A stretch of DNA of 33,932 nt. It comes from Sideroxydans sp. (GTDB lineage: Bacteria; Pseudomonadota; Gammaproteobacteria; Burkholderiales; Gallionellaceae). Of the stretch, positions 1-6,916 are shown in pieces. Position numbers and translations under genes: made by a program. The notes under the pieces were generated by a model. That model was given only the letters and a program-made list of their open reading frames with translations, was not told the origin of the DNA and made no database searches. The DNA lies in assembly GCA_024636935.1 (NCBI GenBank), contig JAGXGC010000028.1, positions 1 to 33,932 of the forward strand. Direction: 5' to 3'. Within the stretch, counting starts at the first letter, position 1; the number at the start of each line of letters is the position of its first letter.

Positions 1-84
1 ATGACCAGTCTTGCGACTTCCATGCCCCTTTGAAAGATGGTGCTTAACAACTTCTAACTTGAACTCCGTTGAATACTTGGCCAT
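1..84 (-). CDS. IS3-family transposase OrfA, N-terminal fragment (runs off window)
   Basis: The first 28 codons are visible and open, starting at an ATG at 84-82. The peptide begins MAKYSTEFKLEVVKHHL, which fits the start of the helix-turn-helix OrfA (InsE/InsC type) proteins of IS3-family elements, where OrfA binds the terminal repeats and is joined to the DDE integrase OrfB by a programmed frameshift. The ORF is too short at this edge to have been picked up by length alone; recognition rests on the N-terminal pattern and on its position just inside an inverted repeat. Whether the full gene is intact is unknown. No good free ribosome binding site precedes it; the GGGG nearest the start lies in the 3' arm of the upstream hairpin. 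Confidence 0.75.
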   Translation of the reverse strand, partial: MAKYSTEFKLEVVKHHLSKGHGSRKTGH

Positions 85-131
85 AAAAAAATACACCCCA
101 GTTGTTGGACTCTTGTCCAACTTCTGGGGTG
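85..131 (-). terminator. IS-end hairpin followed by T7 run, intrinsic-terminator-like
   Basis: On the minus strand, arms at 131-124/101-94 (8 bp, CACCCCAG/CTGGGGTG) and 121-115/110-104 (7 bp, GTTGGAC/GTCCAAC) enclose an AAGA loop, with a symmetric AA/AA internal loop. The hairpin is followed by TA and seven T residues (91-85), ending at the transposase ATG. This has the form of a rho-independent terminator for transcripts entering the element from outside, and also occludes the likely ribosome binding region. Both are known ways in which IS elements limit transposase made from outside promoters; here it is inferred from structure only. Confidence 0.6.
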
Positions 132-142
132 CAGTTCAATCA

Positions 143-154
143 GCGGGGCTTTTT
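143..154 (-). terminator. Half of the panD terminator, apparently split by the IS
   Basis: Minus-strand bases 154-143 read AAAAAGCCCCGC, exactly the A-tract plus 5' arm expected of a terminator of the form AAAAAGCCCCGC-loop-GCGGGGCTTTTT. The matching 3' arm is not found in the few bases before the IS end at about 138. The site lies 20 bases past the panD stop codon, where a terminator is expected. The simplest reading is that the element inserted into the loop and the other arm lies beyond the window. This is inference from one side only. Confidence 0.5.
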
Positions 155-173
155 CATCACAGTCATAACAAGA

Positions 174-557
174 TCAGGCGGCGGCTTGCACAGGAATCTG
201 TTCGCGTTGACCGATAATGTCGTTGTTCTCATCGAAATACACCAGTGCCGGATGATATTTCTGCAACTCCAATTCCGAATAACCGGCGAATGTAGCGATG
301 ATGACGATATCCCCGACACCTGCCTTATGCGCTGCCGCGCCATTGACAGAGATGGTGCGCGAACCGCGCTCGGCGCGGATAGCATAGGTGGTGAAGCGCT
401 CACCATTGGTGACGTTCCAGATCTCAATCTGCTGATATTCGCGGATACCACTCGCATCCAGGAAGTTCTCGTCGATGGCGCACGAACCCTCGTAATGCAG
501 CTCGGCCTGCGTCACGCGCGCACGATGCAATTTGGCTTGAAGCATGGTTCGTTGCAT
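174..557 (-). CDS. panD: Aspartate 1-decarboxylase (proenzyme)
   Basis: Makes beta-alanine from L-aspartate for pantothenate synthesis in the cytoplasm. The 127-residue product has the family length and the self-processing site YEGSC, where cleavage between Gly24 and Ser25 creates the pyruvoyl cofactor. Other family blocks are [10 protein letters not shown] (residues about 46-55), [15 protein letters not shown] and GDIVIIATF. The ATG at 557 is chosen because the N-terminus [12 protein letters not shown] lines up with known PanD starts and a strong GGAGGT lies just upstream; the later Met5 is less likely. It follows panC by 66 bases and has its own candidate promoter, so it can be expressed with or apart from panBC. 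Its downstream terminator seems interrupted by an insertion sequence. Confidence 0.97.
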   Translation of the reverse strand: MQRTMLQAKLHRARVTQAELHYEGSCAIDENFLDASGIREYQQIEIWNVTNGERFTTYAIRAERGSRTISVNGAAAHKAGVGDIVIIATFAGYSELELQKYHPALVYFDENNDIIGQREQIPVQAAA

Positions 558-605
558 GGTTACCTCCTATCCGTGTCCCTGTCCCTGTCTGTCGCAGGGT
601 CGCGC

Positions 606-633
606 ATTATAAACGCCTGAGACTCAAAGACAA
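606..633 (-). promoter_or_regulatory. Candidate sigma70 promoter for panD
   Basis: Minus strand: -35 TTGTCT (633-628), 16-bp spacer, perfect -10 TATAAT (611-606), then a GCGCG discriminator. The -35 overlaps the end of panC. The predicted start near 599 gives a leader of about 42 bases, which contains short GGGACA direct repeats (complement of about 575-592) and the panD ribosome binding site. The hexamers and spacing are seen; promoter activity is inferred. Confidence 0.55.
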
Positions 634-1451
634 ACCTCTAGGTTATCGATCAGGCGGGTAGCTCCCAACCGTGCGGCAGCCAGCACTACCAGTTGGCGTT
701 CGCTCACTTCCGGCTTCCCCAGTCCGTTCTGGCTGCGGATGGATACATACTCCACCTGCCAGCCACGCTTAGCAAGCGCTACCTGCGCCTCACTCTCCAG
801 CGCGCAGAAATCCCACTTACCGCTAACGATGGAATCCGTCACTCTTCTAAGGGTTAGATGAAGTTGCGGTGCTTCAGTTCGCTCCACTTCCGTCAGATAC
901 TGGTTACGTGAACTCAAAGCCAGCCCATCCTCTGCACGCACCGTCTCGCCACCGACAATACTGACCGACAGATTAAACTGAGCCACCATCATACGAATGA
1001 GTGCCAGCTGCTGGTAATCCTTCTTGCCGAACAAGGCGACCTGAGGCTGTACCAGATTGAGCAATTTGAGCACAACGGTCGCCATGCCACGGAAATGTCC
1101 CTGACGGTGCGCACCGCACAATTCGCCGGCAATAGGAGGTAACTCGATATAGCAACTCTGCTGCTCAGGGTACATTTCACCCACGGTGGGCGCAAAGACG
1201 ATGTCTGCCAATCCTTGCAACTTCTCGCAATCAGCTTCCAGAGTACGCGGATACCTGTCGAAATCCTCGTTTGGCCCGAACTGCAAAGGATTGACGAAGA
1301 TGCTCACCACTACGCACTGGCCATGCTCTCGCGCCTGCTCCACCAGCGCGACATGACCGGCATGCAGGTTGCCCATGGAGGGAACGAAAGCGATGGATCT
1401 TTCTACATCGAGTCTTGCGCGCAGTTCGGCGACTTTATGGATGATTTGCAT
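624..1451 (-). CDS. panC: Pantothenate synthetase (pantoate--beta-alanine ligase)
   Basis: ATP-dependent joining of pantoate (from PanB) and beta-alanine (from PanD), via a pantoyl-adenylate; cytoplasmic. The 275-residue protein shows the nucleotidyltransferase motif PSMGNLHAGH at about residues 24-33 (HxGH type), NPLQFGPNEDF, KKDYQQLALIR and the KMSKS-equivalent region SSRNQYL. A longer in-frame reading back to 1586 exists, but the first 45 codons lie wholly inside panB in another frame and do not resemble PanC. The ATG at 1451 shares one base with the panB stop (TGATG) and fits the family start MQIIHKV. There is no clear ribosome binding site, so translation is probably coupled to panB. Confidence 0.96.
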   Translation of the reverse strand: MQIIHKVAELRARLDVERSIAFVPSMGNLHAGHVALVEQAREHGQCVVVSIFVNPLQFGPNEDFDRYPRTLEADCEKLQGLADIVFAPTVGEMYPEQQSCYIELPPIAGELCGAHRQGHFRGMATVVLKLLNLVQPQVALFGKKDYQQLALIRMMVAQFNLSVSIVGGETVRAEDGLALSSRNQYLTEVERTEAPQLHLTLRRVTDSIVSGKWDFCALESEAQVALAKRGWQVEYVSIRSQNGLGKPEVSERQLVVLAAARLGATRLIDNLEVCL

Positions 1452-2245
1452 CAGAAGCAATGTTCGTTCGCAGGGAAGGTGCCCGCCTTCACTTCGGCGA
1501 CATAGCGCGCCACGGCATCTGCGATAGAAGCTGCGCCCGGCATAAAATCCTTCACGAAGCGCGCTTTCTTGCCGGGATAGATGCACAGCATGTCGTGCAG
1601 CACCAGCACCTGGCCGGAACAGTCCGCCCCCGCACCGATACCGATAGTAGGGATAAAGAGTTGACGAGTGACTTCAGCACCCAACACTGCAGGGATCGCT
1701 TCCAGCACCAGCATAGAAGCGCCGGCCTTTTGCAGCGCAAGCGCATCCTTCTTCAACTTCTTGGCTGCTGCGTCTTCCCTGCCCTGCACTTTATAGCCAC
1801 CGAGCTGATGCACCGATTGCGGTGTGAGCCCGATATGGCCGCAGACTGGGATGCCGCGCGAAGTGAGGAAGGAGATCGTCTCGGCCATCTCAGCTCCACC
1901 TTCGAGCTTGACCATCTCAGCACCGGCTTGCATCAGTTGCACCGCATGCCCGAAGGTCTCGCGAGCGGAGAACTGCGAAGTGCCGAACGGCATGTCGGCG
2001 ATGACGAATGCCCGCTGCGCGCCACTGACCACACAAGCTGTGTGATAAGCCATCTGCTCGATTGTGACCGGCAACGTACTTTCCCGTCCCTGTATCACCA
2101 TGCCTAGCGAATCGCCGACCAGCAACACATCCACACCATTACTCTCCAACAGAGTAGCAAAGCTGGCATCGTAACAAGTCAGCATGGCGATCTTCTCGCC
2201 GCGCTCGCGCATCGCCTGCAATTTAGTCAAAGTCGTCCGCATCAT
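1451..2245 (-). CDS. panB: 3-methyl-2-oxobutanoate hydroxymethyltransferase
   Basis: First committed step to pantothenate: transfers a hydroxymethyl group from 5,10-methylene-tetrahydrofolate to ketoisovalerate, giving ketopantoate. The 264-residue (beta/alpha)8 protein has the family blocks [10 protein letters not shown] (metal/substrate region, about residues 20-29), [21 protein letters not shown] and [10 protein letters not shown]. Two adjacent ATGs (2245 and 2242) both overlap the stop of the upstream kinase gene (ATGATG/TGA), so the exact start is uncertain by one codon. Its use of a folate cofactor sits well with folK two genes upstream. Reaction order panB then panC follows gene order. 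Confidence 0.97.
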   Translation of the reverse strand: MMRTTLTKLQAMRERGEKIAMLTCYDASFATLLESNGVDVLLVGDSLGMVIQGRESTLPVTIEQMAYHTACVVSGAQRAFVIADMPFGTSQFSARETFGHAVQLMQAGAEMVKLEGGAEMAETISFLTSRGIPVCGHIGLTPQSVHQLGGYKVQGREDAAAKKLKKDALALQKAGASMLVLEAIPAVLGAEVTRQLFIPTIGIGAGADCSGQVLVLHDMLCIYPGKKARFVKDFMPGAASIADAVARYVAEVKAGTFPANEHCF

Positions 2246-2883
2246 TCAGCCACGTTGAAATATTCACGCTGCCCGCGCATTCTGCCGATGCGTTCCAGCA
2301 ACAACTTGAAGTCGGCATCATTATCCGCGAAATTCAGATTTTCGCTATTCACTACCAGCACCGGCGCTTCAGCGTAATGATGGAAAAACTCGCCGTAGCT
2401 GTCGGCTAGTTTGGTCAGATAGTCGTCTTGGATGGTGCGCTCATGGCGATGACCGCGCCGCCGCACGCGCGAGATCAGCGCCTCGGTCGAGGCTTGTAGA
2501 TAAATCACCAAGTCAGGTGTTGGTGCTTGTGGTGCAAGTCGCTGATAGATCGATTGGTATAACTGATATTCGTCTTCGCTCAGATTGAGACGCGCGAACA
2601 ATTCATCTTTTTCGAACAAGTAATCGGAGACGGTACGACTCTGGAACATATCCATCTGATTCAAGTCACGCACTTCGTTGATGCGCTGAAACAAAAAGAA
2701 TAGCTGCGTCTGCAAAGCATAACGTTCCGCATCTTCATAAAAGCGCGTCAGAAAAGGATTCTCCTGCGGCTTCTCCAACAAGGTTTCTGCAGCGCAATGT
2801 TCCGCCAAACGCTTGGCTAGACTGGTCTTGCCCACACCAATGGGGCCTTCCACCACGATGTAACGATATTTACTTAGGGGCAT
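2242..2883 (-). CDS. Deoxynucleoside kinase (deoxyadenosine/deoxyguanosine kinase type)
   Basis: A P-loop kinase that phosphorylates deoxynucleosides in nucleotide salvage. The 213-residue protein has a Walker A GPIGVGKT at residues 13-20, a central [12 protein letters not shown] block matching the substrate/catalytic region of the dNK family, DLVIYLQAS, and an arginine-rich lid [11 protein letters not shown]. The length fits bacterial Dgk/Dak proteins. Which base it prefers cannot be read from sequence. It overlaps folK by 14 bases at its start and panB by a few bases at its end, so all three are co-translated. The placement between folK and panB is common in betaproteobacteria and has no obvious pathway reason. 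Confidence 0.9.
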   Translation of the reverse strand: MPLSKYRYIVVEGPIGVGKTSLAKRLAEHCAAETLLEKPQENPFLTRFYEDAERYALQTQLFFLFQRINEVRDLNQMDMFQSRTVSDYLFEKDELFARLNLSEDEYQLYQSIYQRLAPQAPTPDLVIYLQASTEALISRVRRRGHRHERTIQDDYLTKLADSYGEFFHHYAEAPVLVVNSENLNFADNDADFKLLLERIGRMRGQREYFNVAE

Positions 2884-3364
2884 TTCCCATTCGCTCCAGT
2901 TGTTGTCCGGTGCAAGCAGTCATCGCAATCGCCGCTACGCCCACGCCGGGAATGATGCAATCCGGCGCAATCTCCAGCAGGGGCTGCAACACAAATGCGC
3001 GCAGATGCATCTGCGGGTGCGGCACGGTCAATCCATGCTCGTGATGCACCAGATCGTCGTACATCAACACATCCAGATCCAACGTACGTGGCGCATTTTG
3101 GAATTCTCTCGTACGCCCGCATTCCAGTTCCAGCGCCAGCAGGGCATCCAACAAAGCACGCGGAGAAAGTTCAGTATCCACTTGCGCCACGGCATTGATG
3201 AAATCCGGTTGATCCAGATAGCCGACCGGCGCACTACGGTAGAGAGAGGATTTTTTCAGCAGTCGAGTCTGCGGCAAAGTATCCAACGCTTCCAATGCTT
3301 GCACGACCTGCGCCACCGGATCTGCCAGATTACTACCCAATCCGACGTAAGCGATGTGCCCCAT
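2870..3364 (-). CDS. folK: 6-hydroxymethyl-7,8-dihydropterin pyrophosphokinase
   Basis: Transfers pyrophosphate from ATP to 6-hydroxymethyl-dihydropterin in folate synthesis. The 164-residue product shows YVGLGSNL near the N-terminus, the pterin-pocket APVGYLDQPDFINAV region, the metal-binding RTLDLDVLMYDD, and PHPQMHLRAFVL, all HPPK hallmarks. The frame can be extended one codon to a TTG at 3367, but the ATG at 3364 shares a base with the pcnB stop (TGATG) and is preferred. No strong ribosome binding site is present, which fits coupling to pcnB. Its last 14 bases overlap the deoxynucleoside kinase gene. Confidence 0.95.
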   Translation of the reverse strand: MGHIAYVGLGSNLADPVAQVVQALEALDTLPQTRLLKKSSLYRSAPVGYLDQPDFINAVAQVDTELSPRALLDALLALELECGRTREFQNAPRTLDLDVLMYDDLVHHEHGLTVPHPQMHLRAFVLQPLLEIAPDCIIPGVGVAAIAMTACTGQQLERMGNAPK

Positions 3365-4710
3365 CAATCTATCGGCAATTCTGCCTGCCCTGCAGACTTC
3401 GGTTTGCGGCTACGTTTACGACGTTTCTTCGGCCCCGCAGTATCAGCCAACAACATCTCGGCTCGGCGATCTTCGTTCGTATGCTGAAACTCTTCCCACC
3501 ACTTGCCAAGTTCCTTGTCGGCTTCGCCGCTCTCGCAGCGCAACAACAGGAAGTCGTACGCAGCACGGAAGCGCGGCAAGGCCAACAACCGGAATGGTCG
3601 CTGGCCACCACGCTGCTCAAAGCGTGGTTGCAACAACCAGATTTCTTTCATCACCGTGTCGTAGCGACGCGGAATCGCAAGCTTTGCTCGTTGACGTTCC
3701 AGCACTTCATCCATCGCTTCATGCAACGCACCGATCGGCTTTTCCCCCGCAGCCTGTTTGGCGTTCCATACCGTCAGCACCTCATGCCACAACAGGGCAG
3801 CAAATAGGAAAGCGGGGGAAGTGGGTTTTTCATCGGCGATGCGTTGATCGGTGTTTTGCAGCGCAGACATCACAAACTTCTCGCCCATGGGCTGTTCGAG
3901 TATCACATCCAGCATCGGTAACATGCCGTGATGCAGATGCATAGCGCGCAACTTCTTGATACATGCCAACGCGTGACCAGACAACAAAAGCTTGAGCATC
4001 TCGTCGAACAAACGTGCCTCGGGTACGTTGCTCAACAGCTCTTTCATCTTTGCGATGGGTGCAGCGGTAGCAGGATCCAGCTTCATGCCCAGCTTGGCCG
4101 ACAAGCGCACTGCCCGCAACATGCGCACAGGATCTTCGCGGTAACGTAGTTCCGGATCACCGATCATGCGCAGCGTGTTGGCCCGGATGTCGGCATAACC
4201 GTTGTGGTAGTCGAATATCTCTTGTGAGCTCGGATCGTAGAACAAACCGTTGGCTGTGAAGTCTCGACGCGCGGCATCCTGCTCTTGGTCGCCGAATTCG
4301 TTGTCGCGCAGGATGCGCCCGTGTGCATCGGTCTCAGCATCTTCCGCTTCGATGGCACGACGGAAAGTGGAAACTTCGACTGTTTCATCACCGAACATCA
4401 CATGCACCAAACGGAAGCGACGGCCGATGATGCGCGCACGGCGGAACACGCGCTTCACCTCTTCCGGGGTGGCATCAGTTGCGACATCGAAATCCTTAGG
4501 ATGTCGATCCAACAGCAGGTCGCGCACAGCGCCGCCGACCACGTAAGCCTGAAAACCCGCCGCCTGCAAACCATCAGTCACGCGCCGCGCTGCATAGCTG
4601 ATACCTTCGCGCTCGACCTTGTGTTGCTGGAACGGGATCACATGCGCCTTGCTCGCTTTAGCGACCGGACTGGATTTACCGAATACCTTTTTGAATAGTC
4701 TTTTGATCAT
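3364..4710 (-). CDS. pcnB: Poly(A) polymerase I
   Basis: Adds 3' poly(A) tails to RNAs, promoting decay. The 448-residue protein has the class II nucleotidyltransferase signature GGAVRDLLL (59-67) with the catalytic DFD at 73-75, and RRDFTANGLFYD (148-159), then the tRNA-NT/poly(A) polymerase RNA-binding domain. A very basic C-terminal tail (KKRRKRSRKPK) is typical of PcnB and argues for a polymerase over a CCA-adding enzyme, though the two are close relatives. It starts the pcnB-folK-dNK-panBCD operon behind a TATAAT promoter. The ATG at 4710 gives a basic N-terminus like other PcnB proteins; its ribosome binding site is weak. Confidence 0.94.
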   Translation of the reverse strand: MIKRLFKKVFGKSSPVAKASKAHVIPFQQHKVEREGISYAARRVTDGLQAAGFQAYVVGGAVRDLLLDRHPKDFDVATDATPEEVKRVFRRARIIGRRFRLVHVMFGDETVEVSTFRRAIEAEDAETDAHGRILRDNEFGDQEQDAARRDFTANGLFYDPSSQEIFDYHNGYADIRANTLRMIGDPELRYREDPVRMLRAVRLSAKLGMKLDPATAAPIAKMKELLSNVPEARLFDEMLKLLLSGHALACIKKLRAMHLHHGMLPMLDVILEQPMGEKFVMSALQNTDQRIADEKPTSPAFLFAALLWHEVLTVWNAKQAAGEKPIGALHEAMDEVLERQRAKLAIPRRYDTVMKEIWLLQPRFEQRGGQRPFRLLALPRFRAAYDFLLLRCESGEADKELGKWWEEFQHTNEDRRAEMLLADTAGPKKRRKRSRKPKSAGQAELPID

Positions 4711-4759
4711 GGGGCCGTCTGGATAGCTGCCGCCGTTAGCGGCGCGACAATGGGCGCGG

Positions 4760-4789
4760 ATTATAGCACCCGCGCCAGCGGCTTCTTAA
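4760..4789 (-). promoter_or_regulatory. Promoter of the pcnB-folK-dNK-panBCD operon
   Basis: Minus strand: TTAAGA (4789-4784), 18-bp spacer, then TGC plus a perfect TATAAT (4765-4760), giving an extended -10, followed by a CCGCGCC discriminator. The -35 overlaps the stop codon of the HAD gene. The predicted start near 4753 leaves a leader of about 42 bases containing a GCCG/CGGC hairpin. Sequence match is strong; use is inferred. Confidence 0.6.
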
Positions 4790-5448
4790 CGCAGGGAGAT
4801 GACAGGCCAGCCCAGTGCTTCGGCATGCGCTAGCAAGGTTGCATCGGGATCGACTGCGACCGGACGTTTCACCTTGGAAAGCAAAGGCAGATCGTTCAGC
4901 GAGTCGCTGTAAAAACAGCTCTGCTCGAAGCTATCCCAATTCCAGCCACGCTCCGCCAGCCACTGTTCCATACGCGCCACTTTGCCTTCGCGGAAGCTGG
5001 GCACACCCGCCACTGCGCCTGTGAACTCACCATTCTTGTGCTCGGGGTCGGTGGCGATCAAATGCTCGATGCCGAACTCACGCACGATTGGTGCTGTGAC
5101 GAAACTATTGGTTGCGGTGATCACCACGCACACATCGCCCGCCACCAGATGTTCATTCACCAGCGCACGCGCTTTGTCGCCCATCATTGGACGTGCCTTG
5201 ATGCGCATAAAGTCTTCATGCCAAGCATCCAGCACCTTGCGCGCATGACGCGACAGCGGCTTCAACTGGAAATCGAGAAACTCGTGGATATCCAGCGTGC
5301 CCGCTTTGTATTGCTCGTAGAACGCCAAGTTCTTGGCTTCGAACAACTCGCGGTCGAGCACGCCCTGCTCGATCAAAAACTGCGACCACTCGAAGTCGCT
5401 GTCGCCAGTCAGCAGGGTATTGTCCAGATCGAATAAAGCCAGATTCAC
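4786..5448 (-). CDS. HAD-superfamily subfamily IB phosphatase (SerB-like)
   Basis: A cytoplasmic phosphatase of about 220 residues with all HAD motifs in order: DLDNTLL (nucleophile Asp), ITATNS (motif II Thr/Ser), a conserved Lys in FREGKVARM and the acidic SDSLNDLPLL. It resembles the SerB-like IB subfamily, members of which act on phosphoserine, histidinol phosphate or other small phosphoesters; the substrate cannot be decided here. Start choice: an in-frame GTG at 5454 overlaps the ribosome binding sequence AAGGAG, so the GTG at 5448, five bases beyond AAGGAG, is preferred. A strong terminator hairpin lies only about 20 bases upstream, so this gene may depend on read-through from the outer-membrane protein gene. 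Confidence 0.88.
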   Translation of the reverse strand: MNLALFDLDNTLLTGDSDFEWSQFLIEQGVLDRELFEAKNLAFYEQYKAGTLDIHEFLDFQLKPLSRHARKVLDAWHEDFMRIKARPMMGDKARALVNEHLVAGDVCVVITATNSFVTAPIVREFGIEHLIATDPEHKNGEFTGAVAGVPSFREGKVARMEQWLAERGWNWDSFEQSCFYSDSLNDLPLLSKVKRPVAVDPDATLLAHAEALGWPVISLR

Positions 5449-5463
5449 ATGCACTCCTTGATG

Positions 5464-5490
5464 AAAAAGGCCTGCATCGCTGCAGGCCTT
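5464..5490 (-). terminator. Rho-independent terminator after the outer-membrane protein gene
   Basis: A perfect 10-bp stem, AAGGCCTGCA (5467-5476) with TGCAGGCCTT (5481-5490), and a four-base loop. On the minus strand it ends in TTTTT (5468-5464). It lies 24 bases past the stop of the upstream gene and directly before the ribosome binding site of the HAD phosphatase gene. Confidence 0.88.
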
Positions 5491-5513
5491 ATGCGCCCAG
5501 TTAAGTTGACGCT

Positions 5514-6185
5514 TTAGAACGTATAACCGATACCCACCGACAACACTGGATAGTACTTGAAGTTACTCAGGTCACTGTTCAACTGATTCTGTGCGTCAGT
5601 CACCAGATCCGTAATTGTTTTGCCGCCAGCAGCTGCCCAAGAACCTGTCGCAGTCACTGTAGCCTTAGGCGACCCTTGGAACAGAATGCCAATATCTGAA
5701 CTGAAAGAAAAACCTTTCTTCTTGGGCTGTCCAGTCCAACCTATCCCCAAATAAGGTGACACTTTATTGAAGTCCACCGCCGTGTTGATCGCGTCACCCG
5801 TATTGGCGGTATAGTTAAAACCGTTAATATTGTAGGTAGCGCCTGAAGTTGCAGCGGCATTCATTTCCAGCTTGTTATTATTCACGATCAAGCCCGCAGT
5901 CAGATGCGTCACGCCACTCCAGGGACGCCAGTCCACCAATGCGGTAACACTGGATAACTTCAGGTCACCGGTATAGGTCAGGCCACCGGAGCTCTGATTC
6001 GAACTAATTTTGAATGTATTGAATCCCAGTCGAGCGGTATAGCGCTCAGTCATAGGCATAGCGAGCTCAAGACCGCCACCAAGTGTAGACACATGTGCGT
6101 CCAACTTCATCATGCCATCAGCTGCATAAGCCTGCATAGGAAGTGCTGCCAATACCAAAACTGTCAGAGCCGTTCTTTTAAACAT
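5514..6185 (-). CDS. Outer-membrane beta-barrel protein of unknown function (OmpW/OmpA-barrel-like)
   Basis: 223 residues with a Sec signal peptide (basic start MFKRTA, hydrophobic core, likely cut after AYA at about residue 21) and a C-terminus GIGYTF ending in aromatic Phe, the usual BAM recognition signal. The body alternates polar and hydrophobic residues in beta-strand style, including GGGLELAMPMTERYTARLGF, LVDWRPWSG, SPYLGIGW and LFQGSPKATV. It resembles a betaproteobacterial family annotated only as outer-membrane protein. A longer reading from 6269 is rejected because it removes the signal peptide and the ATG at 6185 has AAGGGG upstream. It follows hda by 80 bases and is closed by a strong terminator, so it may be separately transcribed. 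Function is not known. Confidence 0.82.
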   Translation of the reverse strand: MFKRTALTVLVLAALPMQAYAADGMMKLDAHVSTLGGGLELAMPMTERYTARLGFNTFKISSNQSSGGLTYTGDLKLSSVTALVDWRPWSGVTHLTAGLIVNNNKLEMNAAATSGATYNINGFNYTANTGDAINTAVDFNKVSPYLGIGWTGQPKKKGFSFSSDIGILFQGSPKATVTATGSWAAAGGKTITDLVTDAQNQLNSDLSNFKYYPVLSVGIGYTF

Positions 6186-6265
6186 CGCTTTCCCCTTTTT
6201 AGAGTATGTTGAAAATCCCATATAACCGCCGCCCCAGCGCCGGCTTGGCGCGAATTGTGCCAAAT

Positions 6266-6916
6266 TCAAGCTTGCCCTGCCATGACTTCTTTCAGCAGAG
6301 GCACTGTAGCGAGGCGCTTCAGGCGCAAGCAGTGCTCATCCAGTGCATCCAGCACCTGCAATAGAGAGGGTAGGTCTCGCCGACCATGGCGCAACAGATA
6401 TTGAGTAACTTCGTGCGGCAACTCGAAGCCGCGCGCACCGGCATGCTGGCGCAAGGCCTCTGCCTTTTCTTCATCGCTGAGCGCATGCACCTGATACACC
6501 AAGCCCCAACCAAGACGGGTGCGCAGATCGTCGCGTAAGGAAAGATGGGTCGGCGCTTGTGTACCACTCACTAACAGTAAGCCGCCCTGCTCGCGCATGC
6601 GGTTATAGAGTTCAAACAGAGCGATCTGCGCAGCTTCATCTAATACTTCGACATCATCGACCGCTACCACGCCTGCTGCGTCAGGCACCGCACGTTCAGC
6701 ATATTTCGCATCCTGTCCGGTTGCCTGCGCCGCCATCGCCTGCAACAAATGACTCTTGCCACTTCCCTTATCACCCCACAAATATACGGCGCGCACTTCT
6801 ACCGCACCTGCAGCAGCCTGACGCAAGGCGGCGAGTAATTCGACATTACGCCCAGCGACAAAATTATCCAGTGTCGGCATCCATTCGGGGGCGATACCCA
6901 GCAGCATCTGGCTCAT
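6266..6916 (-). CDS. hda: DnaA regulatory inactivator Hda
   Basis: A short DnaA-like AAA+ protein of 216 residues that, with the DNA-loaded beta clamp, stimulates ATP hydrolysis by DnaA and so limits re-initiation of replication. Visible parts are a clamp-binding type motif QMLLGI at residues 3-8, PTLDNFVAGRN, Walker A GDKGSGKS (48-55), Walker B VVAVDD (83-88), and a sensor/arginine-finger region RDDLRTRLGWG. It lacks the DNA-binding domain IV of DnaA. A longer ORF from 7147 only extends through the upstream membrane-protein gene; the ATG at 6916 overlaps its stop as ATGA, so translation is coupled. This pairing is common in betaproteobacteria. Confidence 0.93.
   Translation of the reverse strand: MSQMLLGIAPEWMPTLDNFVAGRNVELLAALRQAAAGAVEVRAVYLWGDKGSGKSHLLQAMAAQATGQDAKYAERAVPDAAGVVAVDDVEVLDEAAQIALFELYNRMREQGGLLLVSGTQAPTHLSLRDDLRTRLGWGLVYQVHALSDEEKAEALRQHAGARGFELPHEVTQYLLRHGRRDLPSLLQVLDALDEHCLRLKRLATVPLLKEVMAGQA

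Larger units (their letters stand above)
1..138 (-). mobile_element. IS3-family insertion sequence, left end (partial)
   Basis: Read on the minus strand from about 138, the sequence begins TGAACTGCACCCC, with the 5'-TG terminus usual for IS3-family elements, then a long inverted repeat, then an open frame whose product resembles IS3-family OrfA. The element runs off the window at base 1, so its transposase, frameshift site, right end and target duplication cannot be seen. The outer boundary near 138 is inferred from the TG/CA end rule and from the change to sequence that looks like the panD terminator. Confidence 0.75.

Noticed and set aside
1451..1586. 45-codon N-terminal extension of panC
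   Set aside because: It lies inside panB in another frame and does not look like PanC; the ATG at 1451 overlaps the panB stop and gives the family start.
1460..2107. 215-codon open frame on the plus strand inside panB
   Set aside because: Antisense to a clear PanB gene; low-complexity His/Arg-rich product, no ribosome binding site, typical shadow frame.
3354..3944. Long plus-strand frames inside pcnB
   Set aside because: Antisense shadow of a well-supported gene in GC-rich sequence.
6247..6263. Sigma54-like site upstream of the outer-membrane protein gene (minus strand TGGCAC, then GCGC)
   Set aside because: The -24 GG and -12 GC are correctly spaced, but the TT before the -12 GC is replaced by GC; no regulator gene is near, so it is probably chance.
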